From Bacteroidales bacterium (GTDB lineage Bacteria > Bacteroidota > Bacteroidia > Bacteroidales > Bacteroidaceae): DNA of 11,699 nucleotides. Positions 1 through 6,935 of the stretch are shown piece by piece. Position numbers and translations under genes: made by a program. The stretch lies in contig SFEP01000068.1 in assembly GCA_004557185.1 (NCBI GenBank), forward strand, positions 1 to 11,699, in the 5' to 3' direction. Every line of letters starts with the position of its first letter. Position 1 is the stretch's first letter. The notes beneath the pieces were generated by a model. It was not told the origin of the DNA. It saw only the letters and a list, made by a program, of their open reading frames with translations, and searched no databases.

Positions 1-226
1 AAGATAGCATGGGACACCCAAATTGGTAACACTTGCCCCCACAACCACCTGATTTTCATGATGGTTTGCTTTTTAGAATAGGAAGGCGCGGAAAACAGGC
101 TCCGCCCGCGTGCTGCGCCATCCCCTCGAGCTCCAAGGTGTACGATTTGTCAAAATTATCGGTGTCCGGTAAACTTGTTTGAGCGTCCCCAAAAAATGCG
201 GGTGTTCGGTCACGCACTGACGGGAT

Positions 227-289
227 GCCGTGGAAGAAAGTGTCCCCGCCGTGGGAGAAAGTGTCCACGGCGTGGAAGAAAGTTCCCAC
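227..289. repeat. GC-rich 21-bp tandem array, three units
   Basis: Three head-to-tail 21-bp units start at 227, 248 and 269. Each follows the pattern GCCGTGGAAGAAAGTGTCC plus two bases, with a few substitutions between units. Arms within the array are complementary: GCCGTGG at 248-254 pairs with CCACGGC at 265-271 across a 10-base loop, so the transcript could form small hairpins on either strand. The array is followed by further GGCGG/CCGCC self-complementarity at 289-314. A 21-bp period keeps a reading frame open (7 codons), which explains the spurious minus-strand frame over it. Function unknown. Confidence 0.75.
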
Positions 290-311
290 GGCGGCCTGTT
301 TTTACGGCCCG

Positions 312-333
312 CCGCCCCGCCGAAAATAGATGC
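312..333. repeat. Direct repeat, left copy
   Basis: This 22-bp sequence begins CCGCCCCGCCGAAAA and ends AGATGC. It recurs at 417-438 with a single difference (T versus C at the base after the A-run). Its last six bases are the first bases of the palindromic element at 328-401. The two copies lie 105 bp apart and bracket that element. Confidence 0.7.
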
Positions 334-401
334 TACGTAAAAAATTTTACGTACGACGTGATTTTTTTTACGTACGACGTGATATTTTTTACGTAGCATC
401 T
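328..401. repeat. Palindromic AT-rich element, two 21-bp units
   Basis: The element has perfect 18-bp inverted ends: AGATGCTACGTAAAAAAT at 328-345 and its reverse complement at 384-401. Inside are two direct 21-bp units starting at 345 and 366, each beginning TTTTACGTACGACGTGAT, followed by a truncated unit TTTTACGTAG. TACGTA hexamers fall at 334, 348, 369 and 390, giving spacings of 14, 21 and 21. A shorter relative lies at 11488-11533. I see no transposase and no clear target-site duplication. It could be a small non-autonomous mobile element, a set of protein-binding sites, or a transcript hairpin downstream of the secreted-protein gene. Confidence 0.8.
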
Positions 402-416
402 CCTTTTCCCGCCCCC

Positions 417-438
417 CCGCCCCGCCGAAAACAGATGC
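417..438. repeat. Direct repeat, right copy
   Basis: This is the second copy of the 22-bp sequence at 312-333, with 21 of 22 positions identical. It follows a C-rich run at 411-418, and here its AGATGC end continues into CGTGAAGG rather than into the palindromic element. Confidence 0.7.
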
Positions 439-460
439 CGTGAAGGCAGTATTGGATAAA

Positions 461-486
461 GTGCGTTGCTTTTATGGAAAAGGCAC
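461..486 (-). terminator. Possible weak terminator hairpin of the secreted-protein gene
   Basis: CTTTT (469-473) pairs with AAAAG (478-482) around a four-base loop. GTGC (461-464) can pair with GCAC (483-486) if four bases bulge. It lies 65 bases past the stop codon at 551 on the minus strand. There is no proper T-run after the stem, so this is a weak call; the palindrome at 328-401 is an alternative 3' end. Confidence 0.2.
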
Positions 487-550
487 AGAAACGGTAGGAG
501 GATCTGGGGAAACTACAGGCGTAAAGGTGGGGTGGTGAGTGATGATTGCG

Positions 551-2437
551 TTAACGCACCAGCACCTTTTGTCCGTTCATGATGTAGATGCCTTGCGGCA
601 GCGTGCCGTGCTTGGGCTGCACCTGGCGTCCGCCGAGGTCGTAGAGGGAGGGGGCGGCGGAGTGGGCTGCGGGACGGATGGGGGCAATGGCTGCAGGTAC
701 GTCCTCTTCGATGTCCGTAAAGATGAGGCCTGTTTGCTTCATGCTCTGCTGTTGTTCGGTGGTCAGTACAAGGTAGGCTTTGTTGGCCTCAATGTTGAAT
801 GCTGCACCGTTGTCAGCACCATAGTAGAAACCGACGCCCTCTTCTTCCATGGAGAGCTGGTAGTAGGTGGTGCCTGAGGCATCGTCGTTGCTCGCAGTGT
901 TGCCGTCGCTCAAAGTGCCGCGTAGCAGGTTGCCAGCAGGAGCTTCCTCGGTGGTGCTTGTCAGGGGGAAGATGTACTTACCGGCATTGCCTTTCAACAC
1001 TATGGGGGTGAGGGGAGGCACTAAGGAGCCGGGTGTGTAGTAGTAAGTGAGCACAAGACCACCGTTCTGTGGTCGTTCGGTCACGATGCCGCCCTTGACA
1101 CCATCGGGCATGATGAAAGCCTTGTCGGTGTAGTAGGTAGCGTAACTTGCCTCCGTTATGGTGAAGTGGCCCGTAAGCTGCTTGTAAATCTGCACAGGGT
1201 CTTCGCTCGGGTTTTGGGTGTAGCAGTTGAACAGTTTGTCGAAACTATTGAAAGCCATGTAACAATGCCCGGCGTCTTTGGTGTTCGACAAGATGAGTGT
1301 CGCGTTCTTCTCAGCATCAATTACGACCGATGCGGCGTAGCCCTGGTCGGTTGAAAGCAATTGGTTGGATTCGGTTTTGCCGCACGCCAGATACATGTCC
1401 GACACCATATCCTTAATCAGGAATTTGCCCGTTCCATCAGAAATGAAGGTGAGCGGGTAGGGATTTGATGTGTCGGAGGTGGAGGACGCCAGCTTTTCTA
1501 CGGAGAGCTGTCCGTCGGTTATGGTGGCCGCTACAGCTTGGCGGTTGTTGTCTTTCTGGAAACCAAGCACGTAGCCTTTGTTAGCACTGCCAATGAGGTA
1601 GGTATGGTCGGCTGTGAGTTCGCTGACCTTCGTTACGACCTGGAAAAGGGCGGGATGGTTTTCGGCTACTGGTTCGTAAGTATAGGTGGCTACGGCCACG
1701 TTGCTGGCGACATCGTTGAGCACTGCGATGGCCTTCACCGTGGTAGTGTTGGTCAGCACGATGGGCGAGCTGGGTGTGTAGAGCGTGCCATTGTTGGCGG
1801 CAGGTATGGAGCCGTCGGTGGTGTAGTAGATGCTGGCTCCCTCAGTGGCGCACGAGAGTGACACCTGGAAAGGCCGTTGTGTGAATGTGCAGGCAGCCGG
1901 TGAGAAGGTGGGCGCGGCCACTGAAGCTTCGGAGGAAGAGGGGCGGGTGTAAAGCACCTCCACCTTTTGGAGAAAGGTGTTTTCATCAGCTGTGAAGGTG
2001 ATGGAGGAAACTTGTTTACTTGTATTCCAATAGTTGTCTCCCGAAATGGGGGAAAGCTTGAATTTGGAGCCACTGCGCGTAAAGTTAATCCTCTTAATGA
2101 AACAGTCCTCAGGAACGGAGAATGTGAGTTGTGCTCCTTTGTAGATGCGCAGTGTCAGTGCTCCATTGATGTCTTTGAAAATGCACGTTGGTGTACCATT
2201 GTTGTTATTACTGAATGACACGTTGCCGCCTATGCTGTAGGCTTGATTCTCTTCCAAATCGAGGCCCGTACTCTTATCCAGACTACTCACGTCAAACCCC
2301 ATGGCTTTGAGGCCTGCGGAGGTGTTGAAAATGAACGTTTCGGTCACGGTTTCATCGGCGTAGACCGATACGGATGACAATAAGGCGGCTGTCAGGCAGA
2401 GGGCTGCGAGGCGTAGTGTGTGGAGAATGCGTGTCAT
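551..2437 (-). CDS. Secreted protein with chitobiase/beta-hexosaminidase C-terminal-type domain
   Basis: This is a 628-residue exported protein of unknown activity. Residues 1-27 form a signal peptide: Arg near the start, a Leu/Ala-rich core, and likely cleavage after Val-Tyr-Ala. Residues 31-165 look like a beta-sandwich region. Residues about 176-254 match the CHB_HEX_C type (PTFSP...GASIYYTTDGSIP...VKAIAV), a non-catalytic Ig-like module. Residues about 264-425 form a further beta-rich module (HTYLIGSANKGYVLGF), and residues about 427-560 resemble the repeated C-terminal region of Prevotella secreted proteins (TEASYATYYTDKAF). The last 30 residues carry YDLGGRQV...GIYIMNGQKVLVR, a short tail common in Bacteroidetes exported proteins and related in look to type IX secretion tails. 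No enzymatic domain is visible, so an adhesin or binding role is inference. It lies 51 bp downstream of the small protein gene and is probably co-transcribed with it. Confidence 0.88.
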   Translation of the reverse strand: MTRILHTLRLAALCLTAALLSSVSVYADETVTETFIFNTSAGLKAMGFDVSSLDKSTGLDLEENQAYSIGGNVSFSNNNNGTPTCIFKDINGALTLRIYKGAQLTFSVPEDCFIKRINFTRSGSKFKLSPISGDNYWNTSKQVSSITFTADENTFLQKVEVLYTRPSSSEASVAAPTFSPAACTFTQRPFQVSLSCATEGASIYYTTDGSIPAANNGTLYTPSSPIVLTNTTTVKAIAVLNDVASNVAVATYTYEPVAENHPALFQVVTKVSELTADHTYLIGSANKGYVLGFQKDNNRQAVAATITDGQLSVEKLASSTSDTSNPYPLTFISDGTGKFLIKDMVSDMYLACGKTESNQLLSTDQGYAASVVIDAEKNATLILSNTKDAGHCYMAFNSFDKLFNCYTQNPSEDPVQIYKQLTGHFTITEASYATYYTDKAFIMPDGVKGGIVTERPQNGGLVLTYYYTPGSLVPPLTPIVLKGNAGKYIFPLTSTTEEAPAGNLLRGTLSDGNTASNDDASGTTYYQLSMEEEGVGFYYGADNGAAFNIEANKAYLVLTTEQQQSMKQTGLIFTDIEEDVPAAIAPIRPAAHSAAPSLYDLGGRQVQPKHGTLPQGIYIMNGQKVLVR

Positions 2438-2488
2438 AAAAATAGCGTGAAATAGGATAAAACAAAAAAACGACCATGTGTGGAGAAT

Positions 2489-2668
2489 TTATTCTTCACC
2501 CCATGGGTCGTTGCTCCAAGGGCCTCTGCGATTGCTGAGCGGGCTCTTGGTGGCTTTCTTTTCGTTGAATAAGATGGTTTCTTGTGTCGGCGTGTCAGAT
2601 GTTTGGAATAGATTCCTCACAGGCAGTTGCACGATATGCGCCGTGGGGCGTGCATAACGGAGTTTCAT
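2489..2668 (-). CDS. Small protein of unknown function with Trp-rich acidic C-terminus
   Basis: This 59-residue protein starts MKLRYARPTAHIVQLPVRNL and ends with an SNDPWGEE segment. The layout is a basic start, a Tyr-x-x-Pro near residue 5, a short hydrophobic stretch ending in Leu-Phe-Gln-Thr-Ser, and a C-terminus with Trp-Ser-Asn-Asp-Pro-Trp-Gly. It resembles the many short Bacteroidetes proteins beginning Met-Lys-Lys-x-Tyr-x-x-Pro that are found next to secreted-protein genes; their role is unknown as far as I know. I chose the ATG at 2668 because the longer frame (to 2719) would overlap the lipid kinase and adds an uncharacteristic N-terminus. There is no signal peptide or clear membrane segment. 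It sits between the kinase (31-bp gap) and the secreted protein (51-bp gap). Confidence 0.6.
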   Translation of the reverse strand: MKLRYARPTAHIVQLPVRNLFQTSDTPTQETILFNEKKATKSPLSNRRGPWSNDPWGEE

Positions 2669-2699
2669 GATGGCTGTGTTGGGCGTGGACGTGAATAAT

Positions 2700-3626
2700 T
2701 CAGGGTATGAGGAAATCAATCTCTTCGGGCAGGATGTCGAGGTCGGCCTTTACGACCTCGTGGTGTACGACGCGTCCGTCGAGGCTGAGTGGGGCGTGGC
2801 CTGTGTCATCGATGACGATGTGCCTTGTACGCCACACCTTGACGCCGCGATGGCTGAGAAAACGACCTGTAAAGAGCAACCACAAGCCATGCACCACCTG
2901 CGTCCATTGCGACGTGTTGACAAGCGTTACGTCGAGCATGCCGTTGTAGGGCACGGCGCTGGGGGTTTGACCGTAGCCGTGCGCCGAACCTATGCACATG
3001 GTCATGGCGGAGGCGGCATGCTGTTCGCCACTCATGCAGAAGTGCAGGTGAAAGTGCAGGCGCTGGAAGAGCAGAAGCAGTGCCGAAGTGAAATAGGATA
3101 GCGTGTTGCCGCCGAAGAAGGTGCGCGTTTTGCGCCGCAGGTTGGTAATGGCGCTGGCTACGCCAATGTTCACACAGTTCAGGAAGTAGAGTGTTTCCTG
3201 CTGCCCCTCCTTATAAGTAAGGTGCGCCCTACCCACATCCACGCGGCGTGTGCGGTGATGAATGAGCGCGTCGATAGTTTGCTTGTAGTCGTCGGAGTCG
3301 AAGCCCCAGTAGCGTGCAAAGTCGTTGCCAAAGCCGTTCGGTATCACGCCGAGGCAGGGCCGATGACTGGTGGGTGCCTCCGTCTTCATGATGCCGCACA
3401 GGGCGTGGTTGAGGGCCGAGTCGCCTCCCACTACGAGGATGGTGCGGTAGCCAGCGCGCGTCATCATGGCTGCCAGGCGTTCCACTGAGCCAGCGCCTTC
3501 GCTTTGCACGTAGTCGAAGGCGATGCCTTGCGCCAGCAGGTAGCGGCGTATCTTGTCCCAGCGTTTGTGGGTGCGCGTAGAACCTTCTTTGGGGCAGTAG
3601 ATGACAGCCCATGATTTGCTTGGCAT
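2700..3626 (-). CDS. Diacylglycerol/lipid kinase family protein (DgkB/YegS-like)
   Basis: This 308-residue protein has the fold pattern of the DAGK catalytic family, which phosphorylates diacylglycerol or related lipids with ATP so that they return to phosphatidic acid. Visible landmarks are an N-terminal nucleotide-binding half with VVGGDSALNHA at residues 65-75 (usual form GGDGTLN), VIPNGFGNDFAR at 94-105 (usual PxGTGNDFAR), and GYGQTPSAVPYNGMLDV at 217-233 in the lipid-side half. LDGR at 282-285 replaces the usual DGE. The ATG at 3626 gives the normal family start (SWAVIYCPKEG); the frame continues to 3719 but would run into the protease gene. Both altered motifs may reflect a Bacteroidetes subfamily, changed substrate use or lost activity. 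It lies 55 bp downstream of the protease gene, in the envelope operon. Confidence 0.85.
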   Translation of the reverse strand: MPSKSWAVIYCPKEGSTRTHKRWDKIRRYLLAQGIAFDYVQSEGAGSVERLAAMMTRAGYRTILVVGGDSALNHALCGIMKTEAPTSHRPCLGVIPNGFGNDFARYWGFDSDDYKQTIDALIHHRTRRVDVGRAHLTYKEGQQETLYFLNCVNIGVASAITNLRRKTRTFFGGNTLSYFTSALLLLFQRLHFHLHFCMSGEQHAASAMTMCIGSAHGYGQTPSAVPYNGMLDVTLVNTSQWTQVVHGLWLLFTGRFLSHRGVKVWRTRHIVIDDTGHAPLSLDGRVVHHEVVKADLDILPEEIDFLIP

Positions 3627-3681
3627 GATTTGCGACGTGTTTAGGTGAATGGGGAGGCTGGGGTGGGGGGACACCGTGCCC

Positions 3682-5052
3682 TTACAGAATGAAGCGGCAG
3701 AAGTCGTTGAACAAGGCAAAGGCCATGAGTGCCATGAGCAGCACCATGCCTATCATCTGGGCTCGCTCCATGAATTTGTCGGAGAGTTTGCGGCGCATCA
3801 CGATTTCACACAAAAGGAAGAATGCGTGGCCGCCGTCGAGTGCGGGAATGGGAAGGATGTTGATGAAGGCCAGCATAAGGGAGATGAAGGCTGTGAGTTC
3901 CCAAAACATGCACCAGTCCCACGACTTGGGGAAGAGGTCGCCAATGGTGGCGAAGCTGCCAACGCTCTTGGCACCGTCGGCTGTGAAGAGGTACTTCAAG
4001 TCGTCCACGTAGCCTGTGAGCACATGCCAGCCGTGCGATACACCTGCGGGGATGCTGGCCAGCAGGCCATACTCCTCGTGAGCGGTGGCATATTCCTTGT
4101 TCATGGGGTTGTGCCACATGATGCCCATTTTGTAGTCCTTGCCCAGTGTCAGTTGTACGGTGTCGGCCACCGTGCGCCCTGGTTGCAGCACCACCACCGA
4201 GGCGTGTTGCAGTTTTGTGCTGTCGGCAGCTGATGCCGAGGCCAGCATGTCCTGCTGCGTACCGGCTATGATGGAGAACTCGTTGATGGTTTGCATCTGT
4301 TTGCCGTTGTAGGCCACGACGCGACTCCCTGCCTGCAAGCCAGCGTTGGCTGCTGGACTACCAGGCACTACGCTGTCGATGAGCGAGGGCATGAGCACCT
4401 CGACAAAGCGCGGTTGCTCCTTAATCATCGTCAGCATGTTGAGGTCGCCAGGCATGCTGATGGTCATTTCCTTACCTTGGCGGAGTACGCGTGCCGAATG
4501 CGCTTCGCTCAGGTCGCGGTAGATGCTGCTGTCGAATTTCTTATAGGTCTTGTGGTCGGTTCCCAGCAGGATGTCGCCATCGCGGAAACCTATCTTCTGT
4601 GCCTCTTCATTAAACTTAAAGCCGTGCGTCATGTTACGGATGGGTACGTAGGTTTCGCCCCAAGTGAAGAGTACGGCAGCATAGAGGAGGAACGCTACGA
4701 CGAAGTTGACCAGCACGCCGCCCAGCATGACCAGCAGGCGCTGCCAAGCGGGTTTGGCGCGAAACTCCCAAGGCTGCACGGGCTGTTTCATTTGCTCCGT
4801 GTCCATCGACTCGTCAATCATGCCCGCAATCTTCACATAGCCTCCTAACGGTAGCCAGCCCAAGGCGTAAGTCGTGTCGCTGCGCTTGGGCTTGAACTTG
4901 AAGAGGGTGAACTTAGGGTCGAAGAAAAGGCAGAACTTTTCAACACGAATCTTGAAGAACTTGGCAAATAAGAAGTGTCCGCCCTCGTGAAGCACCACCA
5001 GCAACGAGAGGCTGAGAATGAGCTGAAGGGCTTTGATGAAGAATATTTCCAT
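3682..5052 (-). CDS. rseP: RseP-like site-2 intramembrane zinc metalloprotease (M50)
   Basis: This 456-residue inner-membrane protease belongs to the S2P/RseP class, which cuts membrane-embedded substrates such as anti-sigma factors or signal-peptide remnants. The zinc motif HEGGH is at residues 22-26 within the first membrane segment. GGVLVNFVVAF (111-121) is the second membrane-embedded element, and NILPIPALDGGH (398-409) holds the third zinc ligand, Asp406. Two PDZ-like regions lie between them: about 145-200, and about 215-275 (VVPGSPAANAGLQAGSRVVAYNG). The C-terminal membrane helix spans about 432-456. Length and motif order match the family and all catalytic residues are present. It sits 79 bp downstream of dxr, a linkage common in bacteria. 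No anti-sigma partner is visible in the window, so the substrate is unknown. Confidence 0.95.
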   Translation of the reverse strand: MEIFFIKALQLILSLSLLVVLHEGGHFLFAKFFKIRVEKFCLFFDPKFTLFKFKPKRSDTTYALGWLPLGGYVKIAGMIDESMDTEQMKQPVQPWEFRAKPAWQRLLVMLGGVLVNFVVAFLLYAAVLFTWGETYVPIRNMTHGFKFNEEAQKIGFRDGDILLGTDHKTYKKFDSSIYRDLSEAHSARVLRQGKEMTISMPGDLNMLTMIKEQPRFVEVLMPSLIDSVVPGSPAANAGLQAGSRVVAYNGKQMQTINEFSIIAGTQQDMLASASAADSTKLQHASVVVLQPGRTVADTVQLTLGKDYKMGIMWHNPMNKEYATAHEEYGLLASIPAGVSHGWHVLTGYVDDLKYLFTADGAKSVGSFATIGDLFPKSWDWCMFWELTAFISLMLAFINILPIPALDGGHAFFLLCEIVMRRKLSDKFMERAQMIGMVLLMALMAFALFNDFCRFIL

Positions 5053-5131
5053 AAGAAAGCAGGGTGGCGGTTATGCGTGAACCGCACATTGGGGGAAAGT
5101 GTTGGCGTATGATGAAAACGCGAGGTTATGC

Positions 5132-6277
5132 TTACAGCAACGCTTCGGCCATGCGGCGGCATGCGGCGTCGGTGCTGAAAAGGTCGTCGAGCGAGGGCGT
5201 GGGCAAGAAAGAAGCCTGCTCCATGACCTGCTGTATGACTTGTGCCATGCGCGGAAAGGAGATGCGCCCTTGGCGGAAAGCGAGGTTGGTGACTTCGCCA
5301 GCGGCGTTGAGCATGCAGGGCACGTTGCCACCGCGCCCAATGGCCTCGTAAGCCAATGCCAAACAGGGGAAACGCTGCATGTCGGGGCGCTCAAAATGCA
5401 GTGTGCCGAGACGGAAGAGGTCGAGCGGCTCACTGGCGAGCGGCAGACGCTCAGGGTAACTGAAGGCATACTGGATGGGGAGGCGCATGTCGGGCGTGCC
5501 CAACTGAGCCATGACGGCAGTGTCGGCAAACTCCACGGCAGAATGGATGACGCTCTCGGGATGTATTACCACCTCGATATTTTCGGGTTTTACGCCGTAG
5601 AGCCAATGAGCCTCAATCATTTCAAACCCCTTGTTGAGCATCGTGGCTGAGTCGATGGTAATTTTGGCCCCCATCTTCCAGTTGGGGTGTTGCAGCGCCT
5701 GTGCTGGCGTGACATCGTTCAGTTGCTCAGCCGTGAAGTGGCGGAACGGACCGCCCGATGCCGTGAGCAAGATGCGGCGTATTTCGTTGCGTCCCTCGCC
5801 GTTGATGCACTGAAAGATGGCAGCGTGTTCACTGTCGACAGGCAGGAGCGGCACGCGGTGCTCAGCGCAGAGCTGGCAAATGAGGCTACCGGCCACTACC
5901 AAGGTTTCTTTGTTGGCCAGGGCTATGGCCTTGCCGGCGCGGATGGCGCTCACAGTGGGCCGTAAGCCCGCAAAGCCCACCATGGCCGTGAGTACGATGT
6001 CGATTTCGGCATTTGCCACCACCTGGCAGAGGGCTTCGCTGCCGCAGAACACTTTGATGGGTAGGTGGGCCAAGGCATCGCGCACAAAGTCGTATTGGCC
6101 TTCATCGGCTATTACCACCGTGTCGGGCTTGAACTGCAGAGCCTGTTGCACCAGCAGCTTAGCGTTGCTCCCTGCTGTGAGGGTGTGGGCTGCAAAGTGG
6201 TCGGGGTGTTGTGAAATCACATCGAGAGCCTGTGTTCCTATCGACCCTGTCGAACCGAGTATGGCTATCTGTTTCAT
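5132..6277 (-). CDS. dxr: 1-deoxy-D-xylulose 5-phosphate reductoisomerase
   Basis: This 381-residue cytosolic enzyme converts 1-deoxy-D-xylulose 5-phosphate to 2-C-methyl-D-erythritol 4-phosphate with NADPH, the committed step of the MEP isoprenoid pathway. It is the target of fosmidomycin. The NADPH loop GSTGSIG is at residues 8-14, NKE at 122-124, and the metal/substrate motif DSEH at 148-151. ASGGPF is at 173-178, HPNWKMG at 197-203, and SATMLNKGFEMIEAHW at 210-225, with Glu219 as the third metal ligand. HPESVIHS follows at 239-246. The protein is full length with all catalytic residues intact. Its ATG overlaps the rimM stop as ATGA (6274-6277), which points to translational coupling. Its product supplies undecaprenyl phosphate, which links it to murA in the same run. 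Confidence 0.98.
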   Translation of the reverse strand: MKQIAILGSTGSIGTQALDVISQHPDHFAAHTLTAGSNAKLLVQQALQFKPDTVVIADEGQYDFVRDALAHLPIKVFCGSEALCQVVANAEIDIVLTAMVGFAGLRPTVSAIRAGKAIALANKETLVVAGSLICQLCAEHRVPLLPVDSEHAAIFQCINGEGRNEIRRILLTASGGPFRHFTAEQLNDVTPAQALQHPNWKMGAKITIDSATMLNKGFEMIEAHWLYGVKPENIEVVIHPESVIHSAVEFADTAVMAQLGTPDMRLPIQYAFSYPERLPLASEPLDLFRLGTLHFERPDMQRFPCLALAYEAIGRGGNVPCMLNAAGEVTNLAFRQGRISFPRMAQVIQQVMEQASFLPTPSLDDLFSTDAACRRMAEALL

Positions 6278-6822
6278 TCGTCTGTGGGAGAGTTGATTTC
6301 GAGCAACCCTTGTGGCAGTTGCAGGGTGAGCGTGCGGTGACGCAAACTGTAAGCTACCAGAAAGTCGTCGTGAAAGGGGATATACACCTCATGGCCTTGC
6401 GGCGTGGTGAGGGTCAGCAGCGTGTTGGCCGATGAGGTATCTACGTGGTCCACACAGCCCGTAACCTGCCCGTGGGGGTCTAATACGGTGAAGCCGGTGA
6501 GTTGCTTGTAGGAGCGGAGCGTGTGATGTTCTTCCTCCACCTCGGCCAGATGGTTTTTGGGATAGAACACCCCATGTCCCACCAAACGGCGCGCTTGAGC
6601 CTCGTTGTCCACATCTTCCAGTTTCAGAATGGCCGTTTCGTCATTTTTGAAACGATATTCTTCCCAGAAAAAAGGAACAAGGATTCCGTCCATGTCGAGC
6701 ACAAGATACTCCGAGGAGCCTGTGTCGAAACAGTCGTCGGTAAAACACAACTCCACCTCACCGCGCAGGCCGCGGTGCTTGCTGATGTAGCCAATCTTGA
6801 AGACGGAGTCGGGTGTAATCAT
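6274..6822 (-). CDS. rimM: 16S rRNA processing/maturation protein RimM
   Basis: This 182-residue assembly factor binds ribosomal protein S19 and helps mature the 30S subunit head. The N-terminal RimM barrel starts with FKIGYISKHRGLRGEVEL (residues 8-25), the family signature G-x-I-x-K-x-x-G-L-x-G. The C-terminal PRC-barrel runs from about 103, with TGFTVLDPHGQVTGCVDHV and IPFHDDFLV, and ends in LQLPQGLLEI, the family's closing motif. Length is normal. It does not sit in the rpsP-rimM-trmD-rplS operon usual elsewhere but between murA and dxr, overlapping dxr by 4 bp. The 113-bp gap to murA holds a modest hairpin (6888-6906) with no T-run, so read-through from murA is likely. Confidence 0.96.
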   Translation of the reverse strand: MITPDSVFKIGYISKHRGLRGEVELCFTDDCFDTGSSEYLVLDMDGILVPFFWEEYRFKNDETAILKLEDVDNEAQARRLVGHGVFYPKNHLAEVEEEHHTLRSYKQLTGFTVLDPHGQVTGCVDHVDTSSANTLLTLTTPQGHEVYIPFHDDFLVAYSLRHRTLTLQLPQGLLEINSPTDE

Positions 6823-6935
6823 GTGTTGAAAACGGAAAGAGCGGTAGGGCTATATATAAATAAGGAGTGCTGGCGGGGGGGCATACTGGCGGTGATATCC
6901 ACCGTCTCGAGTGTGCCGTGGCCAGTGAAACGCCG

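Larger units (their letters stand above)
1..550. other. Repeat-rich intergenic region
   Basis: I find no convincing gene in these 550 bases, which lie downstream of the secreted-protein gene ending at 551. The stretch holds a GC-rich 21-bp tandem array (227-289), an AT-rich palindromic element with 21-bp units (328-401), a 22-bp near-identical direct repeat on either side of it (312-333 and 417-438), and a weak hairpin (461-486). Open frames exist on both strands across 56-399, but they translate the repeats themselves and have no recognisable domain. Base composition changes abruptly from very GC-rich (about 220-325 and 405-427) to AT-rich (328-400), unlike the even composition of the coding region. 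Confidence 0.7.

Noticed and set aside
73..399. Short open frames on both strands across the left repeats, and a plus-strand frame at 11273-11533 sharing a peptide with one of them
   Set aside because: The shared peptide (RCYVK...FTYDV) comes from the common AT-rich DNA element read in the same frame, and the 21-bp period keeps frames open. This is a repeat artefact, not homologous proteins.
227..401. CRISPR array
   Set aside because: The units are contiguous 21-mers without unique spacers, and no cas genes are present.
328..401. Insertion sequence end or complete mobile element
   Set aside because: There are inverted ends but no transposase in the window and no clear target-site duplication, so it is kept only as a repeat with a MITE-like alternative.
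2669..3719. Longer N-termini for the small protein (to 2719) and the lipid kinase (to 3719)
   Set aside because: Both extensions overlap the upstream gene and add residues unlike the families; the internal ATGs at 2668 and 3626 give normal starts and short gaps.
3649..4233. 194-codon plus-strand open frame opposite the site-2 protease gene
   Set aside because: It is antisense to a protein with intact HEGGH and LDG motifs; its translation has no domain, and its length follows from the coding bias of the other strand.
6888..6906. Hairpin between murA and rimM as an intrinsic terminator
   Set aside because: The 7-bp stem has no T-run after it on the minus strand, so it does not support splitting the operon.
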